Position numbers and translations under genes: made by a program
In this document: positions 25,783-34,721 of the stretch, in pieces
Layout of the letters: every line of letters begins with the position of its first letter
How positions within the stretch are numbered: the first letter of the stretch is position 1
Assembly: GCF_027286325.1 (NCBI RefSeq)
Contig: NZ_CP114588.1
Coordinates: forward strand, 1,178,001 to 1,242,000
Source: Salinivibrio kushneri
Lineage (GTDB): Bacteria; Pseudomonadota; Gammaproteobacteria; Enterobacterales; Vibrionaceae
DNA: 64,000 nucleotides
Reading direction: 5' to 3'
The notes under the pieces: generated by a model
Databases searched by the model: none
What the model was told of the DNA's origin: nothing
What the model saw: the letters and a program-made list of their open reading frames with translations, nothing else

Positions 25783-26226
25783 TTATGCGTCACTTTCTCC
25801 TAAGTCGTGATTAATCATATCCAGCAGCGCAATCAGGTGCTGGGCTTGCTCATCATCAATGCTGGGAAACTTGCAGCGGATTTTCTCAGGGATAGCAGCG
25901 GCTTGGTGCTGCAGCTCAATGCCTTTGCCCGTGAGGGTGACCCATCGCTTTCGCTTATCGTCTTGGTCTTTCACGATGGTGAGCAAGCCTTTATCGCTCA
26001 TCTTTTTCAAAATCTGCGTCATCGCACCACCATCGATCCCCGTTTTCTCGACTAACGTGGCGATCGATAGTTGATTTTCTTCCCACAGCGCCATCATCAC
26101 CACATATTGCGGATAGGTGAGATCAAGCTCGCTCAACCAGGTTCGGTAGGCGCGCGAAATCCCATTAGAGGCTTTATACAAGCGGTGGCAAATTTGGCTA
26201 TTGAGCTGTAATTGGGGATAGGTCAT
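25783..26226 (-). CDS. ohrR: OhrR organic peroxide repressor (MarR family)
   Basis: 147-residue winged-helix repressor. The conserved peroxide-sensing cysteine is in LNSQICHRLYKASNG (Cys13 here). The DNA-binding region LSIATLVEKTGIDGGAMTQILKKM and the wing DQDDKRKRWVTLT are typical. It is divergent from ohr, and the space between holds two palindromes, so it probably represses both genes until organic hydroperoxide oxidises the cysteine. Confidence 0.9.
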   Translation of the reverse strand: MTYPQLQLNSQICHRLYKASNGISRAYRTWLSELDLTYPQYVVMMALWEENQLSIATLVEKTGIDGGAMTQILKKMSDKGLLTIVKDQDDKRKRWVTLTGKGIELQHQAAAIPEKIRCKFPSIDDEQAQHLIALLDMINHDLGESDA

Positions 26227-26260
26227 GGCTTGTCATTGTCTGTGTGTCTAATGAGTATTT

Positions 26261-26278
26261 TATTTTGTACGCAAAGTA
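26261..26278. promoter_or_regulatory. OhrR operator, ohrR-proximal
   Basis: TATTTTGTACGCAAAGTA is an imperfect copy of the perfect palindrome 45 bases away. It lies 35 bases upstream of the ohrR start. Confidence 0.6.
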
Positions 26279-26305
26279 TTTGCAATGCTGGGTCATGCGA
26301 TCTAG

Positions 26306-26323
26306 TATTTTGCATGCAAAATA
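26306..26323. promoter_or_regulatory. OhrR operator, ohr-proximal
   Basis: TATTTTGCATGCAAAATA is a perfect 18-base palindrome in the ohrR-ohr intergenic region, the expected operator of a MarR-type dimer. Confidence 0.75.
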
Positions 26324-26405
26324 AATAAACCTGATGCAAGCGGCTTCACCGCACCTGCTGGGCGAAGCAGTGAGCCGCAAGCGGACTGAGACACAGGAGA
26401 GTGAA

Positions 26406-26834
26406 ATGAAAGAGCTACAAAGTGTTGCCTACACAGCAAAAGCGACCGCTACCGGAGGCCGTGAAGGCTCAGCAAAATCCGATGACGGACGTTTAGACGT
26501 TGCGCTCTCAACCCCTAAAGGGCTAGGCGGAAACGATGGTGAAGGCACCAACCCAGAGCAACTCTTTGCTGCCGGTTATGCAGCGTGTTTTATTGGTGCG
26601 CTGCGTTTGGTGGCGGGTAAAGCAGGCGTTACCTTGCCCGAAGACACACATATCAACTCAGAAGTGTCGATTGGCCCGATTGATGGCGGTTTTGGTATTG
26701 CCGTGAAGTTGGCAGTATCGGTTGGCGATCTGGATAAAGAGACCGCGCAGTCATTGGTCGAGCAAGCACACCAAGTATGTCCGTATTCCAATGCCACGCG
26801 TGGCAATATTAAGGTTGAATTGTCAGTGATTTAA
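26406..26834 (+). CDS. ohr: organic hydroperoxide resistance protein Ohr
   Basis: 142-residue peroxidase of the Ohr/OsmC fold that reduces organic hydroperoxides with lipoylated partners. The two catalytic cysteines are visible in GYAACFIGAL (near 60) and HQVCPYSNATRGN (near 125), with the expected Arg in the N-terminal region. I took the ATG at 26406 after CAGGAGAGTGAA; the frame is open upstream to 26334. It is divergent from its repressor gene ohrR and followed by a strong terminator. Confidence 0.94.
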   Translation: MKELQSVAYTAKATATGGREGSAKSDDGRLDVALSTPKGLGGNDGEGTNPEQLFAAGYAACFIGALRLVAGKAGVTLPEDTHINSEVSIGPIDGGFGIAVKLAVSVGDLDKETAQSLVEQAHQVCPYSNATRGNIKVELSVI

Positions 26835-26855
26835 CCTAACGGGCACGCTATGATA

Positions 26856-26886
26856 GGGAGCGCTGTGTAGCAGGGCTCCCTTTTTT
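26856..26886 (+). terminator. terminator after ohr
   Basis: GGGAGC (26856-26861) pairs with GCTCCC (26875-26880), followed by six T. Confidence 0.85.
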
Positions 26887-27007
26887 ATGCCCGCTTTTTA
26901 TGGAAGCAGCACGTTGTTCGGTGCTCCCTAACCTCGAGTGCTCAGCATTGACCGCAAAGGCTATTGATCACGAAGACTAACGCGCGAGCCCTATACCAAT
27001 AACAAGG

Positions 27008-27520
27008 ATGATGAAAGCTAACATGCCAGACGCCACCACCAGTAAGCTTACCGATATAAGTGTCGCCCCGCTAACGAATGAAGACACAGAGGGGGTTCGC
27101 CAGGTATCGTTACCTGACCAACAAGTAAAGTTTGCGGGGACTGCAGACGAATTTCTTGCCGAGGACAGTGAGACCATTCACCGCCATGTGATCAAGCGAG
27201 CGGGCAAGACGGTAGGCTTTTTTAAACTCGATATCGACTATGCGTCTCAGTATGACTTTTGCCCGCCAAAGACGCTGGGTCTGCGCATGTTTGTGGTGGA
27301 TGCGCGGTATCAAGGGCAGGGATTAGGTACCGGTGCGGTTAAGGCCTTGCTGGCGTATTTACCCGTTGCTTATGGTGATTTCAATTGGGTGTATCTGACC
27401 GTTAACTGTCGAAACCCGGCCGCTAAAACCTGTTACCAAAAAGGCGGCTTTACCGATACAGGCGAGCTGTATTGGGGCGGTGCGGCTGGCCCTCAGCATA
27501 TTATGTCGGCCGCACTGTAA
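27008..27520 (+). CDS. GNAT acetyltransferase
   Basis: 170-residue acetyltransferase. The acetyl-CoA motif is LRMFVVDARYQGQGLGTGAVKALL (about residues 97-120), followed by VYLTVNCRNPAAKTCYQKGGFTDTGE. The first of two adjacent ATG codons, after AACAAGG, is taken as start. The substrate is unknown. It is convergent with the DctB-type kinase gene. Confidence 0.82.
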   Translation: MMKANMPDATTSKLTDISVAPLTNEDTEGVRQVSLPDQQVKFAGTADEFLAEDSETIHRHVIKRAGKTVGFFKLDIDYASQYDFCPPKTLGLRMFVVDARYQGQGLGTGAVKALLAYLPVAYGDFNWVYLTVNCRNPAAKTCYQKGGFTDTGELYWGGAAGPQHIMSAAL

Positions 27521-27548
27521 TTGCGCGCGGAGGCGAGCGGCGCGCGGT

Positions 27549-29678
27549 TTAGTGACCAGGGATGACTGACTGAAAAGTAAGTGTGAAGGTCAGTCCATTC
27601 TGGGCATTAGGGGCGACGCTTATCTGTCCATTTATATCTCGCACGTTATTGGCGGTAATCGCGAGCCCCAAACCCAGTCCGTCGCCGATTTTTTTAGAAG
27701 TGACAAACGGCTCGAACATGGTCTCAAGAACGTCTTTTGAGGCACCGCAGCCGTTGTCACTGACTGTCAACTCGACTGTCCTTTCGGCAGGCGTGACCAC
27801 AAACACCAAGGTCGGCGCCGCGGTATTTGCCATCGCATCGCACGCGTTAGACACCAAGTTCCCCAATATTTGTAATAGTCGTTGTCCTTCACCCTCAATC
27901 AGGGGCGTGTCGTGAGGCATCCGCACTCGCACATCAATGTCTGCCAACTGAGCTTGATACACACGCAAGGTCTCATTGAGGGCATCAGCCAGCGACACGG
28001 GATGGAGATGCTGTGGTTTGCTGTAGGCAAAGGTTTTTAATTGGCTGGTCATATTGGTCATACGATCAATCAGCTTTTGCACCAGCTGATTGTTGGCTTT
28101 AACTTTTTCTGTCTCGCCGCGCTCAGCAAGCAAGGTGTTGGTGGTGAGTAAGGTACGAAGGCCGGTAAGTGGCTGATTAAGCTCATGAGTAATGGCGCTC
28201 GACATTCTCCCTAAGGCGGCCATTTTGCTGGTTTCAATCAGTTGCGCTTGTGCTTGTTGCAGCGCTTGGGTGCGCTCTTCTACCCGTTCGGTAAGTGCTT
28301 GGTTCATCTGCTGCAGTGACTGTTCGGCTTTTTTACGTTTGCTAATGTCAATCAACGTCGCTAGGTAGTATTGCTCATCATGCCAAGGAAATCGGGTGAG
28401 CGAGAAAAGCGCTGGAAAGACGCTCCCGTCGCTGCGACGCGCCATGGTTTCAACCGCATTGAGCTCGGCCAGTTCATTGTGCTTATCGAGGTTTTTGAGC
28501 AAGGTGAGGGTGGTGGAATGGGGATTGCCGGTATCAAATAATTCCCAAGCAAAAATGCGGTGATGATTGTTTTCTGGCAAGCCAAATAACCGCTTGGCCA
28601 TCGGGTTGAGATCAAACAGCGCTCCTTGCTGATCAATTAATAGTAACCCGACTTGTGTTTTATCGATCATTTGTTTAAGTCGGCGCTGCGACTCTTGCAA
28701 TAAGCTTTGAATACGCTGCTGGTGACGGTGTTTTTGCCGGCGTTGTTGACCGATAATCAACAGCAGAATGACAACGAGCAGTGCGGCGGCCACTCCCCAT
28801 GCGAACAGGCTTGCCGCGCCTTTGATAGGCTTGTAGGGCGTAAGGTAGCTCACTGACCACTTTAGATCGTCCAGTTTTACCGTGTGGCCGAGAAAGGAGG
28901 TGGCATTCAGCCGCCACTGACTGATGGCGGTACTGTCGTAGAGATAACGCGTTTCCCTGTTAACCGTCTGTGTCTTATCGTGTTCTGGCGTTTGTGTCGC
29001 GTTCAGCTGGGCTGCATTCAGCCAGTCTGCGTTGTACTCGCTGCTACTTGAAAGGAAAAAGCGCTGTTGCCGATTTTGCAGCAGAATGATGTCTTGACTG
29101 GTAATGGGTTGTTCGGTGAGAAAACTCAGGTCAATCTGCACCACCACGATAGCGGCGATGTTAAGCCCCTCAAAAACCGGGGCGGATAAATAGTAGAGTG
29201 GGCCATAGCCTTTGGTTTTATTTACCAATGATACGCCTTCACCTTGGTGCAATACTTGCTCGACGATCGCCAACCGATCGGGGCGGCTAAAGCGTTCATC
29301 AATCAAACTCGACGCCAGCACATCGCCTGATGTGGAGAGCAGTGTCCAGCCTTCGGTATTGGCCGCTTTGTCGAGCTGTGTGAGTTTTGCTTGGAAGGCG
29401 GCGGGGTCATGCTGCTCGCCCTTTACAATCGCCAGTGTGTCAGGATGGTTGGTCAGCAAATAAGGCAGATGATAGAAGCGTCTTAATGCACGGCGGACCT
29501 CACCGATGTAGTCCAAAAGCTTGTTCTGCACCTCAGTATGATGTTGTACGCTTAACCACTGATAAGCCGCTTCACGGCTGATGCCATATGAGAAAATCAC
29601 CAGTATGCCGACGAATACTAATCGAGCCCATGTCGTCTTGATGCTGGTTTCTTGGTGGCTGTGGTGATCCTGATGCAT
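27549..29678 (-). CDS. dctB: DctB-type sensor histidine kinase
   Basis: 709-residue membrane kinase. There is a membrane segment near residues 17-33, a periplasmic sensing region of about 250 residues (RRALRRFYHLPYLLTNHPDTL is DctB-like), a second segment near 290-310, a PAS domain, a coiled stretch, then HisKA with SSAITHELNQPLTGLR (phosphoacceptor His) and an ATPase domain (NLVSNACDAM, DNGCG, GLGLGLAI). It is expected to phosphorylate the DctD-type regulator encoded divergently 144 bases away. The divergent layout is unusual, since dctB and dctD normally form one operon. The ligand is probably the acid carried by the TAXI-TRAP genes downstream. Confidence 0.85.
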   Translation of the reverse strand: MHQDHHSHQETSIKTTWARLVFVGILVIFSYGISREAAYQWLSVQHHTEVQNKLLDYIGEVRRALRRFYHLPYLLTNHPDTLAIVKGEQHDPAAFQAKLTQLDKAANTEGWTLLSTSGDVLASSLIDERFSRPDRLAIVEQVLHQGEGVSLVNKTKGYGPLYYLSAPVFEGLNIAAIVVVQIDLSFLTEQPITSQDIILLQNRQQRFFLSSSSEYNADWLNAAQLNATQTPEHDKTQTVNRETRYLYDSTAISQWRLNATSFLGHTVKLDDLKWSVSYLTPYKPIKGAASLFAWGVAAALLVVILLLIIGQQRRQKHRHQQRIQSLLQESQRRLKQMIDKTQVGLLLIDQQGALFDLNPMAKRLFGLPENNHHRIFAWELFDTGNPHSTTLTLLKNLDKHNELAELNAVETMARRSDGSVFPALFSLTRFPWHDEQYYLATLIDISKRKKAEQSLQQMNQALTERVEERTQALQQAQAQLIETSKMAALGRMSSAITHELNQPLTGLRTLLTTNTLLAERGETEKVKANNQLVQKLIDRMTNMTSQLKTFAYSKPQHLHPVSLADALNETLRVYQAQLADIDVRVRMPHDTPLIEGEGQRLLQILGNLVSNACDAMANTAAPTLVFVVTPAERTVELTVSDNGCGASKDVLETMFEPFVTSKKIGDGLGLGLAITANNVRDINGQISVAPNAQNGLTFTLTFQSVIPGH

Positions 29679-29822
29679 AACACACTCTCATTCTTATTCT
29701 GTTTTAGACTGCGGTGCGCCGAAAAAATGTTAAAGCAGTGTGATGAGAAAGTGAGAGCTAGCTCCTTTTCTGATCGGTGGCTTTTGCTACCGTAATGAAA
29801 AACGTATCACGGATGAACCCTC

Positions 29823-31172
29823 ATGATTGCTGAAACACCCCCACGCATTGCCTTGATTGAAGATGACGATATTGTTCGCCAGACCACCTGCCAGTGGCTA
29901 GAGCTGGCAGGGTTTGAGGTGGCAGCATTTAGTCATGGGAAAGCCGGGTTGGATGCCGTGCTACAGCACCCGTTTGATGCGGTGGTCAGCGACGTCAAAC
30001 TCCCTGATGTTGATGGATTATCGATCCTGAGTGAGCTTGAGCAGCACCAGGTGGCCACGCCTGTGTTGTTTATTACCGGACACGGTGATGTTGATATGGC
30101 CGTGGGGGCGTTGCAAAACGGGGCGTTTGATTTTATCGAAAAACCTTTTGAGCCCGAGCGTTTGTCTCAGCGTGTTACCGAGGCGGTTGATACTTATCGC
30201 CAGCAAGCATCGACGCAAGAGCGGCAAGCGTATTTAGCGCGTATCAGCGGGTTAGAAAAGGTATTGATTGGGCAAAGTCGTGTGATGCAACAGTTACGTG
30301 AGCAAGTGGCAAAACTGGCACGCATTGACACGAATGTGATCATTTATGGGGAAACAGGCTGTGGCAAAGAGCTGGTGGCGACCAGCTTGCATAATGAGAG
30401 TGTACGTCGTGGACAACGCTTGGTGCCGATTAACTGCGGTGCGATCCCAGAAAACTTATTTGAAAGTGAGCTGTTTGGCCATGAAGCGGGGGCGTTTACC
30501 GGTGCCAATCAGCGTCGGATTGGTAAGCTCGAATACGCGCACAAAGGCACCTTGTTTTTCGATGAAGTAGAGAGTATGCCGATGAGCATGCAAGTAAAGG
30601 TTTTACGCGTGCTTCAGGAGCAAAGGGTTGAGCGAGTGGGAGGGAATCAGTCAATAGCGATCGATACGCGGGTGATTGCGGCAGCGAAAGAAGATCTCAG
30701 TGGTCATGAAACCTTTCGGCAAGATTTGTACTACCGCTTAAACGTGGCACAAATTCATATTCCGCCCTTGAGAGAGCGTGACGATGATGCGTTAATCTTG
30801 TTTGAACACTTTACCCGTCAGACCAATCCGGAGACACGCTTGGCCAGTGAAGCCGATCGGCACGCCATTTTGTCTTATTCATGGCCGGGTAATATTCGCG
30901 AGCTGCGCAATGTAGCAGTGCGGTTTGCCTTGGATGACAGTATTTCAGTGATGGAAATCTTATCGAATCGTCCCTCATCGACCATGGAAACCATCCAGTC
31001 GGATGTCCCGCTTTTAATCCAATTGCATAATTTTGAGCGCAAGGTATTGCATGAGTGCTTGGTCGCCCATCGAGGGCGAATTCATGAAGTGATGTTGGCG
31101 CTCGATTTACCTCGCCGTACCTTGAACCAAAAAATGAAGAAATTTGGACTCAACCGCGCAGACTATACCTGA
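29823..31172 (+). CDS. dctD: DctD-type sigma-54 response regulator
   Basis: 449-residue activator. The receiver domain (residues 1-125) has the phosphorylatable Asp in VVSDVKLPDVDG. The AAA+ domain (about 145-370) has Walker A GETGCGKE, the sigma-54-contacting loop EAGAFTGA and Walker B TLFFDEVES. A Fis-type HTH lies at the C-terminus (RIHEVMLALDLPRRTLNQKMKKFGL). All elements needed to activate a sigma-54 promoter are present, and one lies just downstream before the TAXI gene. Confidence 0.9.
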   Translation: MIAETPPRIALIEDDDIVRQTTCQWLELAGFEVAAFSHGKAGLDAVLQHPFDAVVSDVKLPDVDGLSILSELEQHQVATPVLFITGHGDVDMAVGALQNGAFDFIEKPFEPERLSQRVTEAVDTYRQQASTQERQAYLARISGLEKVLIGQSRVMQQLREQVAKLARIDTNVIIYGETGCGKELVATSLHNESVRRGQRLVPINCGAIPENLFESELFGHEAGAFTGANQRRIGKLEYAHKGTLFFDEVESMPMSMQVKVLRVLQEQRVERVGGNQSIAIDTRVIAAAKEDLSGHETFRQDLYYRLNVAQIHIPPLRERDDDALILFEHFTRQTNPETRLASEADRHAILSYSWPGNIRELRNVAVRFALDDSISVMEILSNRPSSTMETIQSDVPLLIQLHNFERKVLHECLVAHRGRIHEVMLALDLPRRTLNQKMKKFGLNRADYT

Positions 31173-31274
31173 TGCGTCGGCAAAAAGTTGCTCAGTACTA
31201 TTTCGCGAGCAAGCGTTCTGTGATCACACTTTGTTTACGTTTTGTGACGGTCAACTGCTTATTGGCGCCGCACC

Positions 31275-31328
31275 ATGAGCAAGATTTTGCTTACTAGCTG
31301 AGCGGGAAATAAGAAAAATCTTGCTCAT
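31275..31328. promoter_or_regulatory. inverted-repeat activator site (probable DctD site)
   Basis: ATGAGCAAGATTTT (31275-31288) and AAAATCTTGCTCAT (31315-31328) are perfect 14-base inverted repeats with centres 40 bases apart. They lie 50-100 bases upstream of the sigma-54 promoter, as activator sites usually do. The layout also allows a hairpin that could end dctD transcripts, but the 26-base loop and lack of a clear T tract make the activator reading better. Confidence 0.6.
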
Positions 31329-31377
31329 TACCGATAAGTCCTCCTAGTAATACCACTAATAACAACGCTTTAGCTGT

Positions 31378-31392
31378 TGGCACTCTCTTTGC
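31378..31392 (+). promoter_or_regulatory. sigma-54 promoter (-24/-12)
   Basis: TGGCACTCTCTTTGC matches the consensus TGGCAC-N5-TTGC exactly in its fixed positions and spacing. It lies 74 bases before the TAXI gene ATG and downstream of a DctD-type activator gene. Confidence 0.85.
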
Positions 31393-31466
31393 TAACCATG
31401 TGTTTGCTGTTAACTAACCGTTTAATTTGTGTAAATCAATAACGCAGCCCTACATGGAGAGTAACA

Positions 31467-32477
31467 ATGAAAATCAATAAGCTGTTTAAAGCACTGACGT
31501 TTGCCGTGGCCTCATTTAGCGTCGCCTCCACCGCCGTCGCAGAAGACAGAAGCTACATCCTCGCAACGGCCTCCACCGGTGGCACTTACTACCCTGTTGG
31601 TGTTGCGCTGGCGACACTGAGTAAGGTCAAGCTGGCGCCTAAGCACCATTTTTCTTTGTCGGCAATTAGCTCTGCTGGCTCCGGCGAGAATGTGAAACTG
31701 CTTAATGAAGACGAAGCGCAATTTGCGATCTTGCAGGGCTTATACGGCGCATGGGCCTGGTCCGGCGAGGGGCCATATGCAGAAAGTGGCCGCCAAGATC
31801 AACTGCGCTCTGTGTCTATGCTTTGGCAGAATGTTGAGCACTTTATTGTGCGCAGTGAGCTGGCAGAAACCGGCACCGTGAGTGATTTGAGTAACCTTGA
31901 AGGTGAAAAATTTTCGATTGGTAAGAAGAATTCAGGTACCGAGAACTCAGGTCGTCAGATTATGAAAGGACTCGGCGTGGATCCGGAATCCTTTAATTTG
32001 GCGTATATGGGTTATGGCGGCAGTGCCAGTGCACTACAAAATGGCACCATTGATGGTATGAACACCCCAGCCGGTGTACCAGTTGGCGCGGTTACCCAAG
32101 CGTTCGCTGCACTGGGGAATGACATTTCCATCTTGTCTTTTACTGACGAGCAAATCAAAGCGGCTAACGGTAAATATAACCTTTGGACCAAGTACGAAAT
32201 TCCTGCCAACACGTACCCTGAGCTAGATAAGCCGGTCACCACTATTGCGCAACCTAACTTCTTGGCCGTGCGCAAAGATCTCTCCGATGAGGATGTGTAT
32301 CAGCTCACCAAGGCTATTTATGAGAATCTGTCTTTCCTTCAGGGCATTCATAAGGCCACTAAAGCCATGGCCATTGAGAAAGCCATCGCCGGTTTGCCTG
32401 TGCCGCTCCATCCAGGTGCAGCACGCTACTATCAAGAAGTGGGTATCGACATCCCGTCTGAACTGGTAATGGAATAA
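31467..32477 (+). CDS. TAXI-family TRAP solute-binding protein
   Basis: 336-residue periplasmic binding protein with a clear signal peptide (cleavage after ASTAVA near residue 25). ILATASTGGTYYPVGVALA is the hallmark opening of the TAXI (TRAP-associated extracytoplasmic immunogenic) family. It hands substrate to the fused permease encoded 83 bases downstream. TAXI systems take up glutamate, 2-oxoglutarate and related acids; the oxidase in the same operon hints at a 2-hydroxy acid. ATG follows TGGAGAGTAACA. Confidence 0.92.
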   Translation: MKINKLFKALTFAVASFSVASTAVAEDRSYILATASTGGTYYPVGVALATLSKVKLAPKHHFSLSAISSAGSGENVKLLNEDEAQFAILQGLYGAWAWSGEGPYAESGRQDQLRSVSMLWQNVEHFIVRSELAETGTVSDLSNLEGEKFSIGKKNSGTENSGRQIMKGLGVDPESFNLAYMGYGGSASALQNGTIDGMNTPAGVPVGAVTQAFAALGNDISILSFTDEQIKAANGKYNLWTKYEIPANTYPELDKPVTTIAQPNFLAVRKDLSDEDVYQLTKAIYENLSFLQGIHKATKAMAIEKAIAGLPVPLHPGAARYYQEVGIDIPSELVME

Positions 32478-32560
32478 CGCAATAGCGCTCCGGGATGGCT
32501 CGGAGCGCTTATCGAGATCAAAGATTGCATGGAAACGCAGACACTGCTTGGAGTAAAGGG

Positions 32561-34714
32561 ATGAGCGAGCCAGTTAAGCATCAGTCAGTTGAGCAAGAGC
32601 CAGATGAAACAGCGTTGGAGAAATTTGAATTACCCACACGCGATGACTTTCCCTGGGTGACCACCACCATCACTGTGCTGGGCGTGGTGTTGTCTGTATT
32701 GCACATTTGGTTTAACACCTTATCAACGCTTCCCGAGTTATGGATTTCGGCGACACACTTTGCGGGGTTTGCGGTGATTTGTGCGCTTTGGTACCCGGCA
32801 CATATCTCTTTGAAGCGGAATAAAATAGCGCTGGCGGTCGATATTTTTATCGCGTTAGGTGCAGTGGCGTGTCTGCTATATATCCCTTATGCCGAAGATG
32901 CGTTATACGCGCGTGGGGTAAAATTTGTTACTGCTGATTGGGTATTCGCCAGCTTAGCCATTGTGATTGTGGTGGAGCTGATTCGTCGTACCATGGGGTG
33001 GTTTATTCCCATTTTGATTATGGTGTGCTTGAGCTATGTCGTGCTGTGGGGCGAGTGGGCGTCGGGGATTTTTCACTTTCCCGGCTTGAGCCTAGAAACC
33101 CTGTTATATCGCAGTTACTACTCCTCGGAGGGGATGTTTGGCGCGATCACCCGAATTAGCTGGACGTTCGTGTTCATGTTCATCTTATTTGGCGCCTTTC
33201 TTGTTCGCTCTGGGGTTGGGGATTACATCATCAATGTGGCGCGTGCGGCCGCGGGCAAAATTATCGGTGGACCGGGCTTTATTGCGGTGATTGGCTCTGG
33301 GTTAATGGGGTCAGTGTCAGGCTCGAGCGTAGCGAATACCGTATCCACCGGGGTGATCAGTATTCCTTTAATGCAAAAAGCCGGTTTTCCGTCGCGCTTT
33401 GCTGCTGGGGTCGAGGCATCGGCTTCAACTGGGGGACAATTAATGCCACCCGTAATGGGGGCGGGGGCGTTTATCATGGCCTCGTACACCCAAATTCCTT
33501 ACGTGGATATTATTGCCGTATCACTGGTTCCTGCGCTGATCTACTTTCTTTCGGTGGGCTTTTTCGTGCGCATCGAAGCAAAGCGCAGCGGCGTGCAAAA
33601 GATTGTTACCACTGAAGACTCCTTATTGATGGTGCTTCTCCGCGGTTGGCATAACCTGATCCCCCTTGCGGTGCTTGTCACCTTGTTGATTAAAGGCTTC
33701 ACGCCCACCTATGCCGCGGGTATTTCGATTATCTCTGTGATTTTCGCTTCCTGGTTTTCTAAAGAGCATCGGATGGGGCCGAAAGCGATCATCGAGGCCT
33801 TGGCGCAAGGGGCAAAAAATATGGCCACTACCGCCATTTTGCTCGTGGGTATTGGTTTGGTGGTGAATGTGATCAGCACCACGGGTATCGGTAATACGTT
33901 CTCGCTGATGATTGATGGTTGGGCGAACGGTGATCTGTTTATGATGCTGGTGCTAATTGCTGTCGCCTCGTTAGTGTTAGGGATGGGCTTACCAGTGACC
34001 GCTGCCTATATCGTACTGGGCACCTTGTCAGCTCCCGCACTGTATAAGCTTATCGCTGAAAACCAATTGTTGGAGCTGCTGGTATCAGGCCAGCTTCCCG
34101 AGCAAGCCAAGGCGATATTTATGTTGGCGGCCCCAGACAAACTCGATCTTTTAAATGCGCCCATGACCATGGAAACCGCTAAGCAAATGGTTGCCTTAGT
34201 GCCGGCTGACTTTATGGAAACTTTGTTAGAGCAAAGCTTAGGGCTGGAGGCGGTCAGTTTGGCTCTGCTTGCTGCGCACTTGATTATTTTTTGGTTATCG
34301 CAAGACAGTAACGTGACGCCACCGTTTTGTTTGACGGCATTTGCGGCGGCCACCATTGCTAAAACGCCGCCGATGCGAACCGGGCTGATGGCGTGGAAAA
34401 TTGCCAAAGGCTTGTATCTCGTGCCTTTGCTCATTGCTTATACCAGCTTGGTCAGCTGGGATATCGCCTCGGTGTTAGAGGTTGGCTTTTTTGCCATTAT
34501 TGGCACGTATGCCTTAATTGGCGCGATTGAAGGGTATCTTGAAGGGCCGATTAACTGGCTAAGCCGCCTTTGTCTATTAATGATTGGTGCCTTATTAGTG
34601 TGGCACGATATTCCGTTGTGGCTTCGCTTAGTGAGCGTCGTTGGGTTTGTGAGCCTGTTTATATACAGTGGGCGCAAGTATCAGTTGCAACAATCTCAGC
34701 TGCCAGTGTCATGA
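32561..34714 (+). CDS. fused TRAP transporter permease (4TM+12TM)
   Basis: 717-residue inner-membrane protein combining the small and large TRAP permease subunits, the usual form for TAXI systems. There are about 18 hydrophobic segments. The large-subunit motif region VIGSGLMGSVSGSSVANTVS and the later GMGLPVTAAYIVLGTL are typical. I chose ATG 32561 after GGAGTAAAGGG rather than 32495. Uptake is expected to be driven by a sodium or proton gradient. Confidence 0.92.
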   Translation: MSEPVKHQSVEQEPDETALEKFELPTRDDFPWVTTTITVLGVVLSVLHIWFNTLSTLPELWISATHFAGFAVICALWYPAHISLKRNKIALAVDIFIALGAVACLLYIPYAEDALYARGVKFVTADWVFASLAIVIVVELIRRTMGWFIPILIMVCLSYVVLWGEWASGIFHFPGLSLETLLYRSYYSSEGMFGAITRISWTFVFMFILFGAFLVRSGVGDYIINVARAAAGKIIGGPGFIAVIGSGLMGSVSGSSVANTVSTGVISIPLMQKAGFPSRFAAGVEASASTGGQLMPPVMGAGAFIMASYTQIPYVDIIAVSLVPALIYFLSVGFFVRIEAKRSGVQKIVTTEDSLLMVLLRGWHNLIPLAVLVTLLIKGFTPTYAAGISIISVIFASWFSKEHRMGPKAIIEALAQGAKNMATTAILLVGIGLVVNVISTTGIGNTFSLMIDGWANGDLFMMLVLIAVASLVLGMGLPVTAAYIVLGTLSAPALYKLIAENQLLELLVSGQLPEQAKAIFMLAAPDKLDLLNAPMTMETAKQMVALVPADFMETLLEQSLGLEAVSLALLAAHLIIFWLSQDSNVTPPFCLTAFAAATIAKTPPMRTGLMAWKIAKGLYLVPLLIAYTSLVSWDIASVLEVGFFAIIGTYALIGAIEGYLEGPINWLSRLCLLMIGALLVWHDIPLWLRLVSVVGFVSLFIYSGRKYQLQQSQLPVS

Positions 34715-34721
34715 GGCGTGT

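Noticed and set aside
29770..29800. sigma-54 promoter before dctD (TGGCTTTTGC)
   Set aside because: The spacing between the GG and GC elements is too short; GGTGGC...TACC is more likely a chance hairpin.
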